34,789 nt of DNA from positions 9,101 to 43,889 of the forward strand of contig MLAK01000950.1 in assembly GCA_001839685.1 (NCBI GenBank), given 5' to 3'. This stretch comes from Tritrichomonas foetus (taxonomy: Eukaryota > Parabasalia > Tritrichomonadida > Tritrichomonadidae). Shown here one piece after another: positions 1 to 8,827 of this stretch. Below the pieces are notes generated by a model. That model was not told where the DNA came from and searched no databases. It saw only the letters and a program-made list of their open reading frames with translations. The translations under genes and the position numbers were made by a program. Positions within the stretch are counted from its first letter, which is position 1; every line of letters begins with the position of its first letter.

Positions 1-1337
1 CATTATATGAACATTGTTTAACATGTTCTTATGATTCAGCAAGTTCTTCATATTCATGCTCATCATGCGAACCTGGGTTCAATTTAATATCCAATGATTC
101 TAATCAAAAACAATGTATCGAAATTATTGCCTATACTGATTCAATTGTACCATCATCAGGTGAGAATTCTGAGAATACACAAGAATCACTTTATAAACCA
201 ACAGCATCTCCATCTCCTTCTTCAGTTGTTGAGGAAAACATTGCAGATGAATTGACTCCTAATAAACCGGAAGATATCAAATTACCAATATTTGATAACG
301 TTGTCAATAAAACAGTCGAGTTTTCCGTAAATAAGAGTGAAATAATCCAAGGTAACCATTATAGCGTTTCAGTTGCAAATAATTTAACAATACAGTTCCA
401 AGATGAGGGATCAAACAATTTATATTTCAAGGTTAATTATGAAAGCGCTGTAATTACTTTTACTTCCACAAATGATGATAAACGACCAATTAATACCGGC
501 ATAATTCCAACGACAAATGGCGTTACAACTGTAAATATCGAAAACGATAATTTTAACTTAAACATAAGAGGAGATGGATTTGTTAATATTGCTACAAGTA
601 ATCAGAATCTCACAGCATTCAATATATCCAATGTACTATTGGAGCAAAATGAAAGTTTAGTCATAAAATCTAAGAATGAAAATGTTCCAATCTATTTGAG
701 TAACCTTGAATTATATAACTCACCTTATTTCAAAGCCAATAGTTCTGACCTCCATATATATAACATTATAGTACAACAGGGATCTACACCAACAGTTGAG
801 GACTGCATTGTCTTGAAAGAAATCATCACAGGACTTAATACATCCTTGAACCTTGGACAAAATGTTAACTTATCGAGCGCTGTTTCATGTATTTTGTACA
901 ATACAGGTATTGTCTCTGAGAGAGCCGCGTTCACTGGAAATCTTTCTAATCCTCCATCAAAGATTATATTCCGACTTACACAGATAAATACAGTATTAGC
1001 TGATGGAGAAACAACTGATGATACAGAATATAAAATGATCATTGCTGAAAATCCACGTGATTGTAAAGCATGGCGGAATATAGTTGATATGACAGGATCT
1101 ATTTATCAAACTGCCAAATGTGAAAAGAATCAGCAAGGAATAACTCAGCTTGTTGTGTCATCAAAGAAACAAAATAAAAATAAATTAGGAGCCGGCCCCA
1201 TTGCAGGAATTGCAATAGCATGTGTGGTTGTTGTTGCTGTAATTGTTGGAGTTACTGTATATATTTCTCGTAAAAGTAATCTATCACTTGGCATTGAATC
1301 AACAATATATGAAAGCGAAGATTCAATCGCCATTTAA
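1..1337 (+). CDS. Partial cysteine-containing type I surface membrane protein (3' part)
   Basis: The reading frame is open from the left edge (first complete codon at base 3) to a TAA at 1335-1337, so the N-terminus lies outside the window. The first visible residues contain a cysteine cluster (HCLTC, CSSCEPGF) like the CxxC/GF pattern of EGF/furin-like extracellular modules. A Ser/Thr/Pro-rich linker follows, then about 300 residues rich in Asn, Ile and beta-strand-like segments with many N-x-S/T sites. Near the C-terminus is a 23-residue hydrophobic helix (GPIAGIAIACVVVVAVIVGV) followed by basic RK and a cytoplasmic tail of about 20 residues. This is the topology of a trichomonad type I surface protein. 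No leucine-rich BspA repeats are visible and I cannot name the family. A beta-helix adhesin is possible. The stop codon lies in TAAA, the sequence reported as a polyadenylation signal in Trichomonas. Confidence 0.7.
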   Translation, partial: LYEHCLTCSYDSASSSYSCSSCEPGFNLISNDSNQKQCIEIIAYTDSIVPSSGENSENTQESLYKPTASPSPSSVVEENIADELTPNKPEDIKLPIFDNVVNKTVEFSVNKSEIIQGNHYSVSVANNLTIQFQDEGSNNLYFKVNYESAVITFTSTNDDKRPINTGIIPTTNGVTTVNIENDNFNLNIRGDGFVNIATSNQNLTAFNISNVLLEQNESLVIKSKNENVPIYLSNLELYNSPYFKANSSDLHIYNIIVQQGSTPTVEDCIVLKEIITGLNTSLNLGQNVNLSSAVSCILYNTGIVSERAAFTGNLSNPPSKIIFRLTQINTVLADGETTDDTEYKMIIAENPRDCKAWRNIVDMTGSIYQTAKCEKNQQGITQLVVSSKKQNKNKLGAGPIAGIAIACVVVVAVIVGVTVYISRKSNLSLGIESTIYESEDSIAI

Positions 1338-1681
1338 AAACAAGAAATGAATTAAGTAATATTGTAGTAAAAAATCGGATTCAATAAAATTCTGATTCTT
1401 TTATATTTCATGATGATTTAACGGTGAAACAAAAGGTTATTTCATCAAACATATAAAGAACAATTGCAGAAAAAATCAGGTATGGCAATTAATTGGATGA
1501 ATCTTATTTATCTCCGATCTTTCACCCAGTATAGAAAGAAAGTGGAGAATTGACAATTTTCATTTTCTATTGAATTTTATTGACAATCTAATAACATCAT
1601 TCAAAACTTCTTTACCTCACAAACACCTTATTGAAAAAGTCGAACATTTTTAATGCAATTCTAAAATTTTATGCTAATCGA
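1338..1681. other. Intergenic region, surface protein to kinase
   Basis: These 344 bp of AT-rich DNA carry no credible gene. A weak hairpin (AATCGG near 1372 pairing with CTGATT near 1393) lies just after the surface-protein stop and could belong to its 3' end. Two ATGs (1653 and 1671) precede the kinase start and are out of frame with it, so transcription probably starts very close to 1682. A TCAAAAC motif occurs at 1601. Confidence 0.4.
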
Positions 1682-4111
1682 ATGAAATATCTTTCTCCTA
1701 GCGATTTTCCAAATTTTAAAGTTTTTGGCCAAACCAAAAAGGAAGGATTTCTTGGGCAATCTTTTTTAGTCAGCGATCGAAATGGAAGCTTTTATATCTT
1801 AAAAATATTAAATTTTGAAAATTTGTCGAACAACAAAAACGATTTTTTTAATCAAACCGAAAAACTAACACAAATTAGTCATCCATCACTCATTCAATTT
1901 AGTTTTCTATCAAATATTAATTTTCTAAATCAGAATTTTCCAATGTTTTTTACACCATTTGTTGGAGAGCATTGTTCACTTGGTGATTATTTCCATGGAA
2001 TTTGGAATCATAAATCTGATCAGCTTAGCAATTTGGAAATCATGACACCAACTCAAAAATATATTATTTTGCTTGGAATTGCAGCAGGAATGTATTACCT
2101 TCATCATAAATGCAATATAATTCATGCCGATTTAAAACCAAGCAATATCCTTCTGGATTTAAATAAATACCCCTTAATTTCTGATTATGGGATTTCGTCA
2201 ATATTTTTGAGAGAAAAAAGAATCAAATATTCAAAAGATTTATCAGTTGTTTCTTGTATGCCACCTGAACTTATTCTTAGGAAAGAAATTGGGAAATATT
2301 CTGATGTTTACTCATTTGGAATGATTTCTTATCAATTAATCACCAATCATATATCTTTTCCAAAAATTACAAAAAGAAAAGATTTGATTCAATTAATAAA
2401 ACTAGGAATAAGTCCATTTTCTTTTACAAGCAATAAAGATGACGACATAACTCCAATCTTTAAAGAATTACTCGAGAGATGCATGAGCATTGACATTAAA
2501 AAGCGACCAAAGTTTGATCATATTTATTCACTACTAAGAAATGATCTTCGTTACATATTCAATGGTGCTGATATTAACGAAATTAACAATTTCAAGCTTT
2601 ATCTTGATAATAATATTTTAAAAACCAATTCACTTTTAAATCAAACTGAATTGGCTTTCGAAAGCGAAGAAAATCAAATTCATATCAACAATGCAAATAA
2701 TGGAAACATTGATGAAATGTTGTATGTTGGGGAGAGTAAAGTAAAAGGTTTAAATGGATTTAGTAAAGATAAAAATGGCGAAATCTTTCTCATAAAAGCC
2801 GCCAAAGCAGACCTTCCTCAAGCTGAAATAGAATATGCAGATTATTTAATCAATAAAAAGACTGTAGAGTCTTACACACATGCATTTAAATTATTAGACA
2901 ATGCAATTCAGAAAGGAATTAAAAATATTTCAAGTCGATCAAAATGTAAACTTGCATTTATGTTCAAATTTGGATTAGGAGTTCCAGCTGATTTGAAACT
3001 CTCTGCACAACTTTTAAAGGAATCAGCCGAAGAAAATTGTATTGAAGGTTTAATTGGCTATGGTCAAATTCTAGAAAACGGCGAAGGAACAAATTTCGAT
3101 CCGGAAAAAGCAGCAATTTATTATAAAAAGGCTATGGAATTAGGAAGTAACCAAGGAAAAGCTCTCTACGGACGATTACTTGTTGACGGTGAAAGTATAG
3201 AACAAAATATTAACTTAGGTGTGAAATATATAACGGAATCTATGAAATCCGGTGATTGTTTCGGAATTAATCAATTTGGATATTTGTATGAAAAAGGAAT
3301 TGGTGTTCGCAAAAATCCTCGCACGGCTTTATTATACTTTTTATTGGCTGCTGAACGAGGTGACACTTATGCAATGAATAATTGTGGAAATTTATATGAA
3401 AAAGGCATAAAATCGATGATTGATGAAAACAAAGCAGTTCATTATTACAAACGAGCGGCTAAGTTAGGCGACACTTTTGCTCTTTGGAAATATTCTGATT
3501 GTTTATTAAATGGAACTGGTGTGAAGAAGAATCAACAGAAAGCTATTCAAATTCTTCAAAAAGCAGTTGATGCTGGAAATAATCGAGCACTTTACAAACT
3601 CGCCAAATATTATGATAAAAGTCGTGATAATAAGAAAGCTATCGAGTTATATAAGCAGTTGGCAGTTAATGAATTTTCATTTTATAAATACGGATTTTTC
3701 CTCGAAAAAGGATTTGGATGTGAGAGTAATCCAAGTTTAGCAGTTGAGTATTACAAAAAATCAGTAAAAAGGCATGAAAAAGATGGAATTTTTCGACTTG
3801 CAATGTGCTACATAAATGGAATCGGAGTTCCTTGTGATCAGATCCAAGCGCTTAAATATTTGAAGATAGGGACTGAGTTAGGCCATCCAGTTTCAAAAAA
3901 GTATTATCATAAAAATCTTTCGTCGATGCCAACCGAAGAAGCAATGAAATTCATCACTGAAAACATTGACTATAGTAATGCATATTCTTTGAAAGAGCAT
4001 GCTGATATTTTTTATTACGGACTAGCGGGTGTTCCAAAAGATATGAATAAAGCCATGGAATTATATCAAAAAGCATCTGATCTTGGCCTGTACTTTCGAC
4101 CAAGAAGCTGA
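1682..4111 (+). CDS. Protein kinase with C-terminal Sel1-like repeats
   Basis: This 809-residue protein combines an N-terminal kinase domain (about residues 8-300) with about ten Sel1-like repeats (about 425-809). The kinase has the ATP lysine in FYILKIL (K41), a catalytic loop HADLKPSN (D150), a metal-binding DYG (D168) instead of DFG, PPE instead of APE, and SDVYSFG of subdomain IX. The Arg of HRD is absent, so this is a non-RD kinase. The catalytic Lys and Asp are present, so activity is plausible. The Sel1 repeats follow the pattern G-x-G-V...A..YY..AA..G and probably form an alpha-solenoid that recruits partners. Such kinase-Sel1 fusions are common in trichomonads. The start is the first in-frame ATG; the frame stays open to a TTG at 1631 but those codons are unlikely to be used. 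The substrate is unknown. Confidence 0.88.
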   Translation: MKYLSPSDFPNFKVFGQTKKEGFLGQSFLVSDRNGSFYILKILNFENLSNNKNDFFNQTEKLTQISHPSLIQFSFLSNINFLNQNFPMFFTPFVGEHCSLGDYFHGIWNHKSDQLSNLEIMTPTQKYIILLGIAAGMYYLHHKCNIIHADLKPSNILLDLNKYPLISDYGISSIFLREKRIKYSKDLSVVSCMPPELILRKEIGKYSDVYSFGMISYQLITNHISFPKITKRKDLIQLIKLGISPFSFTSNKDDDITPIFKELLERCMSIDIKKRPKFDHIYSLLRNDLRYIFNGADINEINNFKLYLDNNILKTNSLLNQTELAFESEENQIHINNANNGNIDEMLYVGESKVKGLNGFSKDKNGEIFLIKAAKADLPQAEIEYADYLINKKTVESYTHAFKLLDNAIQKGIKNISSRSKCKLAFMFKFGLGVPADLKLSAQLLKESAEENCIEGLIGYGQILENGEGTNFDPEKAAIYYKKAMELGSNQGKALYGRLLVDGESIEQNINLGVKYITESMKSGDCFGINQFGYLYEKGIGVRKNPRTALLYFLLAAERGDTYAMNNCGNLYEKGIKSMIDENKAVHYYKRAAKLGDTFALWKYSDCLLNGTGVKKNQQKAIQILQKAVDAGNNRALYKLAKYYDKSRDNKKAIELYKQLAVNEFSFYKYGFFLEKGFGCESNPSLAVEYYKKSVKRHEKDGIFRLAMCYINGIGVPCDQIQALKYLKIGTELGHPVSKKYYHKNLSSMPTEEAMKFITENIDYSNAYSLKEHADIFYYGLAGVPKDMNKAMELYQKASDLGLYFRPRS

Positions 4112-4659
4112 ATCAATTACATCTGTTTCAATAAAATAATATTGTGAAAAATTTTGGCCTGCCATTGATATATCAAACTCACCAGTTGTTGTTTAACAAA
4201 CAAATAATATCACTTTTTGAATGAGCATCAATTTTTCTAATAAAAGGATCTATATCTTTTGTGTTAAAATTTTGGCCATGATAAGGGATAGTTAAAACTA
4301 AAGGCCGAGAATAATATCTTAAACAGTATCAAAAATATTCAACAACAATAACGATTACAACATTCTCATCATTTAACAATTTTAGAATATAAGTCATGCC
4401 ATGCTTAATTTTGCTGGATAGTCCATTGCAAATTATAACACATTATTTGGAATATTGACGGAATTTGGCAGCTTTTTTTCAAAACTTTATTTTCCACAAT
4501 AACGTTTATTTCAATAACTTTCTTAAATTTGAAAAGAAAGTTAATTTATATAGAAAAAGTTTACACACAAATTTTTTATACATTCAAATCCTCGAATAGT
4601 AAACCAGATAAGCTTTGAAAAAGAACAGTTTTATTTATTTCAATTTCTATTTAATTTTC
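4112..4659. other. Intergenic region, kinase to CFAP97-like gene
   Basis: These 548 bp hold no credible reading frame. The 12-mer AAAATTTTGGCC occurs twice in direct orientation (4148-4159 and 4266-4277). A TTTCAATTTC motif at 4638-4647, about 18 bp before the next ATG, could be an initiator. Nothing else stands out. Confidence 0.4.
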
Positions 4660-5286
4660 ATGTCTGTTCGTGAGAAGCCAGTTGCTAATCGTTATTTAGA
4701 TCTCAAAGAAAAACGTATTTCATATGGTAAGCATGTCCACGCTGTTCGCACAGTGAAACCATCCATCGATACTTCTCAACCCGATATGCCGCGCAGGCTC
4801 CAAATTGCAGCCATAAACAACGCAAAATACCGCCGTGATTTACGCAGGGACCAAGCCCGAAATGCCCGCAAGATTCTCGAAATCGAAAATTTGAGACCGC
4901 AAACTTCAAGGACGCCTCGTCATTATATTGTTGCAGAAACATTCGAGGATGAGACAGACAGCTTCAGGCCGCAGACTCCTGCCAAGGAAGTGCCTTTGAA
5001 AGAAATTTATATCTTCCAATATGATGATTGCTGCTCAAATGGTGAACTAAGAGCCAACTTGGTTCCAGATAGGCTCAGAACACCTGTTGACTCACAACCA
5101 CCACCATCCCCGTATATCACAGAATTTCAGGACCAGAAGCTTCCAAGCAAGCACGACTCCATCAAAATTGGATTTTCGAAGGATCCAATCATTGAAACAC
5201 TTGAGGATGATGAATCAAAGGATGAACAGCCAACAAGCTATAGAACAGATAGATTCCTCATTTTGGATGGTGAAGAAGGCTACTAA
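4660..5286 (+). CDS. CFAP97/hemingway-like small protein
   Basis: This 208-residue protein has a basic N-terminal half and an acidic, proline-rich C-terminal half. Residues 20-82 read as a His/basic stretch, then V-K-P-S-I-D-T-S-Q-P (32-41), then an N-x-x-K-Y-x-R segment and a basic helix with I-x-x-E-N (around 66-75). This order resembles the CFAP97 (hemingway/KIAA1430) family of ciliary proteins, whose signature is a K-P-x-[IV]-D-[TNS] motif followed by a helix with I-x-x-x-N. Trichomonads are flagellated, which fits an axonemal or basal-body role. The match is by eye and is an inference. The frame is open upstream to a TTG at 4615, but the hydrophobic extension looks like translated leader DNA, so ATG 4660 is preferred. 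The gene is noticeably richer in G+C than its neighbours. The stop is within TAAA. Confidence 0.65.
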   Translation: MSVREKPVANRYLDLKEKRISYGKHVHAVRTVKPSIDTSQPDMPRRLQIAAINNAKYRRDLRRDQARNARKILEIENLRPQTSRTPRHYIVAETFEDETDSFRPQTPAKEVPLKEIYIFQYDDCCSNGELRANLVPDRLRTPVDSQPPPSPYITEFQDQKLPSKHDSIKIGFSKDPIIETLEDDESKDEQPTSYRTDRFLILDGEEGY

Positions 5287-5512
5287 AGTTAAAGTTTTCA
5301 ATTGAATTTTGTAAAAATGTAGACAATTATGATTCTGCTGCTTTTCTTGTGTTTCCCTTTCTCCATTTAATTGTAATAAATTTGTGATAACTTATACCTT
5401 AGAATAGTTCTCAGCTTGTGCATTTTATTGTGTTCGAATTGGAAATTGAGAATTAGATTTTTTAAAAAAAAGAAATGAAACTATTATTTTTCGATTTTAT
5501 TAAATACAAACA

Positions 5513-8500
5513 TTAGTGATTTGAGCAGGGGCAAAAAGGATAGCAAATTGAATGTGTCTTATCCCAGACAGTCTTTGGATTATACTTTTCGTCTAAGAAT
5601 AAAACATCATTAATTTCCTTCTCATTAGATACAAAATATTCAGGTTGAAATTCAGATTGCTTCTTAATTTCTATTGAATGAAGTCGTTCTGTTCGTGAAG
5701 GATATAATGTCTTTTTTAATGTGCTTAAAATAAAGGGCACAAAAACAGATAGCGAGACCATTGTAATCATTGCTATCCAATCAATAGGATTAGTCAGAAC
5801 ACGCCAAACAACAAGATAAAAATCTTTTGTAATTTCGAGAGAATAAACCAAATTAGCTACTACAGAAAGAAGGATAAAAATTATCCAATTTCCCCAAGTG
5901 AAAATCAAGTTCAATATTGTCATATGATGGGAATCTAAGGTAACTGTTAAAATGACAATTAAAATTAAAGCAGAAAAAGTTATTTGTTGAGCTTCATCAA
6001 GTGAATAAGCAGAACCATCAACATTTGTTGCTTCTGGATCAAATACGTAAACAGCAGAAACAGAATAAAGTGAAAATGCTTGAAAGAATGCTCGAATGTA
6101 CCACCAGAAAAATGTCCTTCTATTACAAAATATGCTATGTTGGGAATCACTGTAAATATAAGGATGTAAGAGAACAGAAGATTCACACATATCTTTATCT
6201 TGAACATAAAAAATAACAGGTAAAATGGTAAAAATCGCGTTATATGACATCACATTAAAGTTGTTAAAATACGATGATGCAGACCATGCATTTTGTGTCA
6301 TATACAAAACTTGAATTAGACAAAAAATAGCTGATTTATAAAAGCAAAATTGAGTTAGCCACGATGTTCTATGCATTGAATATCTTCCATGAATTAATAA
6401 TAATCGTGTTAAGAAACGAAAGTTAGTAAATGCAAAATCTGACGCAGCAGCAGCTTGTCTTCCTTCTCGACCAATAATTCCAACACCGATATGTGCAATA
6501 CTGATCATGGGAATATCATTTCCACCATCACCGATTGCTAATGTAATTTTTTTCTTATCTTTGATGCATTTAACTACATCAGCTTTTATGTTTGGTGAGG
6601 CTCGTGAACAAATGACAGATTTTGCTTTCATTGCAATTCTAAAGAACTGTTCTTTATAATCATTCAGTAATAAATCATAGAAATCATCGATTGCTAAATA
6701 AAAGGATTCAGTTTTAGGTAGTGAATCAATAAAAGATTCTATATTATCTAAAACTTGCCCTAAATCATATTCATCTGTTTCTTTGATAAGGATAAAAGGG
6801 CCATCATTGCCAATTAATCGAGCAGAAAAAGAAATATTGCAAGCTGTTTGAAAGATATCACCAGTAATCATCCAGATTTTAATTCCTGCCTGTCGAAGAA
6901 TTTCTATTGTTTCTCCAGTTTTTTCTTGAAGACGATCTTCAACAGCAGCGATTCCAAGTAATTCAGAATTTTGCTCGACTTGAAAAGTGGCATCTTTATA
7001 TTCTGCATCATCATTCATTGATCGTGATAAATATTGTGATACTGAAACAGCTTCTTCTTCACTTAATGTTCTATAAGATAGCCCAAGAATTCGGTAACCA
7101 AGTGAAGCTAATTGATTAATTTGGAGATCATAATTCGAATATTTAGATTTCGAAATATTTGCAATAGAATCAGGTGATCCTTTACTAAATAAATAATATT
7201 TCTCACTATTTAATTTATGTAATAATACACTCATTCTTTTTCGTTCATAAGAAAATGGGATTATGCTAATCACTTGAAATTCTTGTCTTTCAATTCCCAA
7301 ATTTTCGGATTCAATTGTAAAAACAGATTCATCAAAATTCAGGTGAACACCAAGTTCAATTAGCCCTTCTATTAAAGCAGTATCTTCTGGTGAATTGCTT
7401 ATATTAATCTTCGAATCTTTAAATTTAACAGTATGACAAAATGATAAACAAAAAAGTGCCATTATATCATTTTCATTTTCCCTATTTAAAATCGAACTCT
7501 TGAAAGAATTATCCAATAAAATTGAATCAGCATCCATTGAATGACCATATATTTGTGATTCAACAGCAAGTTTCTTAAATTTCATGACATTTTCTGTCAA
7601 TGTTCCTGTCTTATCAACAAACATATATTCAATTGCTCCTAAATCTTCAATAACTGAGGAATTATTAACAAGTGGCTTGATTCTTTTATTTTTATCAATT
7701 AAATGTAAATCATGTGAAATCCAAAATCCATAAATAAACTTACAAATATCGATTGTTAATTTCAATGAAATAGGAATCATACTTGTTGTCAATAAGAAGA
7801 ATCGTAAAAATAAAAATAACCATCTTTTCCAACCATTAATATCACCTGGATCACCATATAAATCATATCGAAGATAAGTAAAATATTGTGAATGAAACTC
7901 GGTATAATAATTTGCATATGTTCCAATAGTTAATGCTAAGATCAGCTGTAATGTAAATACAAAGAGTGAACAAGAATCAAGAAAATGTTCAAGTTTGGTC
8001 CATTTGACTGGTGCTTTTTGTGAATTTAAAGCAATTTTTGTATCCTTGCCAGCATAGCAAACAATTCCATAAATAGTATGTGAATTTATAATTGTTGTCC
8101 CAAATTGGATGAAATTATCTTTTGATAAGTGACATTCTTCTCCATTTGAAAGGGTAATTTTGCCGCTTAAATAATAAATTTCTGGGTTAGGTGTATTACA
8201 TGAAATTTGACCCTTCAATAATCTTATTTCTTCGTAATTTTTATTTTTGGTGATTCGAATAGGATAAATATCTTTTAGGTTAGTCTCACCATCTAAACTT
8301 GATGTCTGAATTGAACATGCTTGTAAATTGCCATCAACTTTTAATAAAATTAAATCAGCTGGCGTTTTTTCATTTTCATGAAGAATGACAATATCTCCAA
8401 CTTGAATTAAACAAGATTTAATATATATTTCTTGGTCACTTCTAATTACATGATATTTTTTATGATTTAATGCAGAATCTTCTTTTCGACGTTTTATGTC

Positions 8501-8782
8501 ATCAAACGCTTCACGAATCATTGTGATAACAAAAATGATAAATATAGGTATCCATGTTGTTAGTAAATCAACTGGTGATATTTCTTTAAAAACCTGAGAA
8601 GCAGCAACCATAAGAAAATACATATTCGTAAATCTGCTGAATTGAATCATAAGAACTAAAGGTATAAAGTTAAAAACATTGTATTTATTGTTCTTAATCG
8701 AATTTTTACAATAGGATGTATTCGCATCACTATTTATTGAGAAAATTCGATATTTTGTCATTGAAAGAAAAGATATCGGCAT
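5513..8782 (-). CDS. P4-type ATPase (phospholipid flippase)
   Basis: This 1089-residue membrane pump should move phospholipids from the outer/lumenal to the cytosolic leaflet. The P4 signatures appear in order: N-terminal NKYNVFNFIP..QFSRFTN.YFL, an actuator-domain DGETNLK (the P4 form of TGE), the PISL membrane motif, the phosphorylation site DKTGTLTEN (D390), a nucleotide-binding KGSPDS, MITGD, and the hinge GDGGNDIPM. About ten membrane segments are arranged as two near the N-terminus, two before the phosphorylation site and six at the C-terminus, and the protein ends with a Cys-rich tail (CYPFCPC). Length and order are normal, so the gene looks intact. The TMIREAFDD segment after the second helix is somewhat Neo1/ATP9-like, but I do not assign a subclass. 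The start is the first ATG. A second in-frame ATG at 8761, directly preceded by TTTCA, is an alternative. The gene diverges from the WD40 gene. Confidence 0.93.
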   Translation of the reverse strand: MPISFLSMTKYRIFSINSDANTSYCKNSIKNNKYNVFNFIPLVLMIQFSRFTNMYFLMVAASQVFKEISPVDLLTTWIPIFIIFVITMIREAFDDIKRRKEDSALNHKKYHVIRSDQEIYIKSCLIQVGDIVILHENEKTPADLILLKVDGNLQACSIQTSSLDGETNLKDIYPIRITKNKNYEEIRLLKGQISCNTPNPEIYYLSGKITLSNGEECHLSKDNFIQFGTTIINSHTIYGIVCYAGKDTKIALNSQKAPVKWTKLEHFLDSCSLFVFTLQLILALTIGTYANYYTEFHSQYFTYLRYDLYGDPGDINGWKRWLFLFLRFFLLTTSMIPISLKLTIDICKFIYGFWISHDLHLIDKNKRIKPLVNNSSVIEDLGAIEYMFVDKTGTLTENVMKFKKLAVESQIYGHSMDADSILLDNSFKSSILNRENENDIMALFCLSFCHTVKFKDSKINISNSPEDTALIEGLIELGVHLNFDESVFTIESENLGIERQEFQVISIIPFSYERKRMSVLLHKLNSEKYYLFSKGSPDSIANISKSKYSNYDLQINQLASLGYRILGLSYRTLSEEEAVSVSQYLSRSMNDDAEYKDATFQVEQNSELLGIAAVEDRLQEKTGETIEILRQAGIKIWMITGDIFQTACNISFSARLIGNDGPFILIKETDEYDLGQVLDNIESFIDSLPKTESFYLAIDDFYDLLLNDYKEQFFRIAMKAKSVICSRASPNIKADVVKCIKDKKKITLAIGDGGNDIPMISIAHIGVGIIGREGRQAAAASDFAFTNFRFLTRLLLIHGRYSMHRTSWLTQFCFYKSAIFCLIQVLYMTQNAWSASSYFNNFNVMSYNAIFTILPVIFYVQDKDMCESSVLLHPYIYSDSQHSIFCNRRTFFWWYIRAFFQAFSLYSVSAVYVFDPEATNVDGSAYSLDEAQQITFSALILIVILTVTLDSHHMTILNLIFTWGNWIIFILLSVVANLVYSLEITKDFYLVVWRVLTNPIDWIAMITMVSLSVFVPFILSTLKKTLYPSRTERLHSIEIKKQSEFQPEYFVSNEKEINDVLFLDEKYNPKTVWDKTHSICYPFCPCSNH

Positions 8783-8827
8783 TATTTCATATAACAATTC
8801 GTTTCTTAACGTACACAAAATTCTTCA
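8783..8827. promoter_or_regulatory. 45-bp divergent intergenic promoter
   Basis: Only 45 bp separate the first ATG of the flippase (minus, 8782) from the ATG of the WD40 gene (plus, 8828). The stretch must hold both promoters and both 5' leaders, unless the flippase starts at 8761 (66 bp). On the plus strand TTCTTCA abuts the ATG; on the minus strand TTTCA abuts the alternative flippase ATG. Confidence 0.45.

Noticed and set aside
5980..6216. Short frames on both strands within the flippase gene
   Set aside because: They overlap a conserved membrane gene and have no features of their own.
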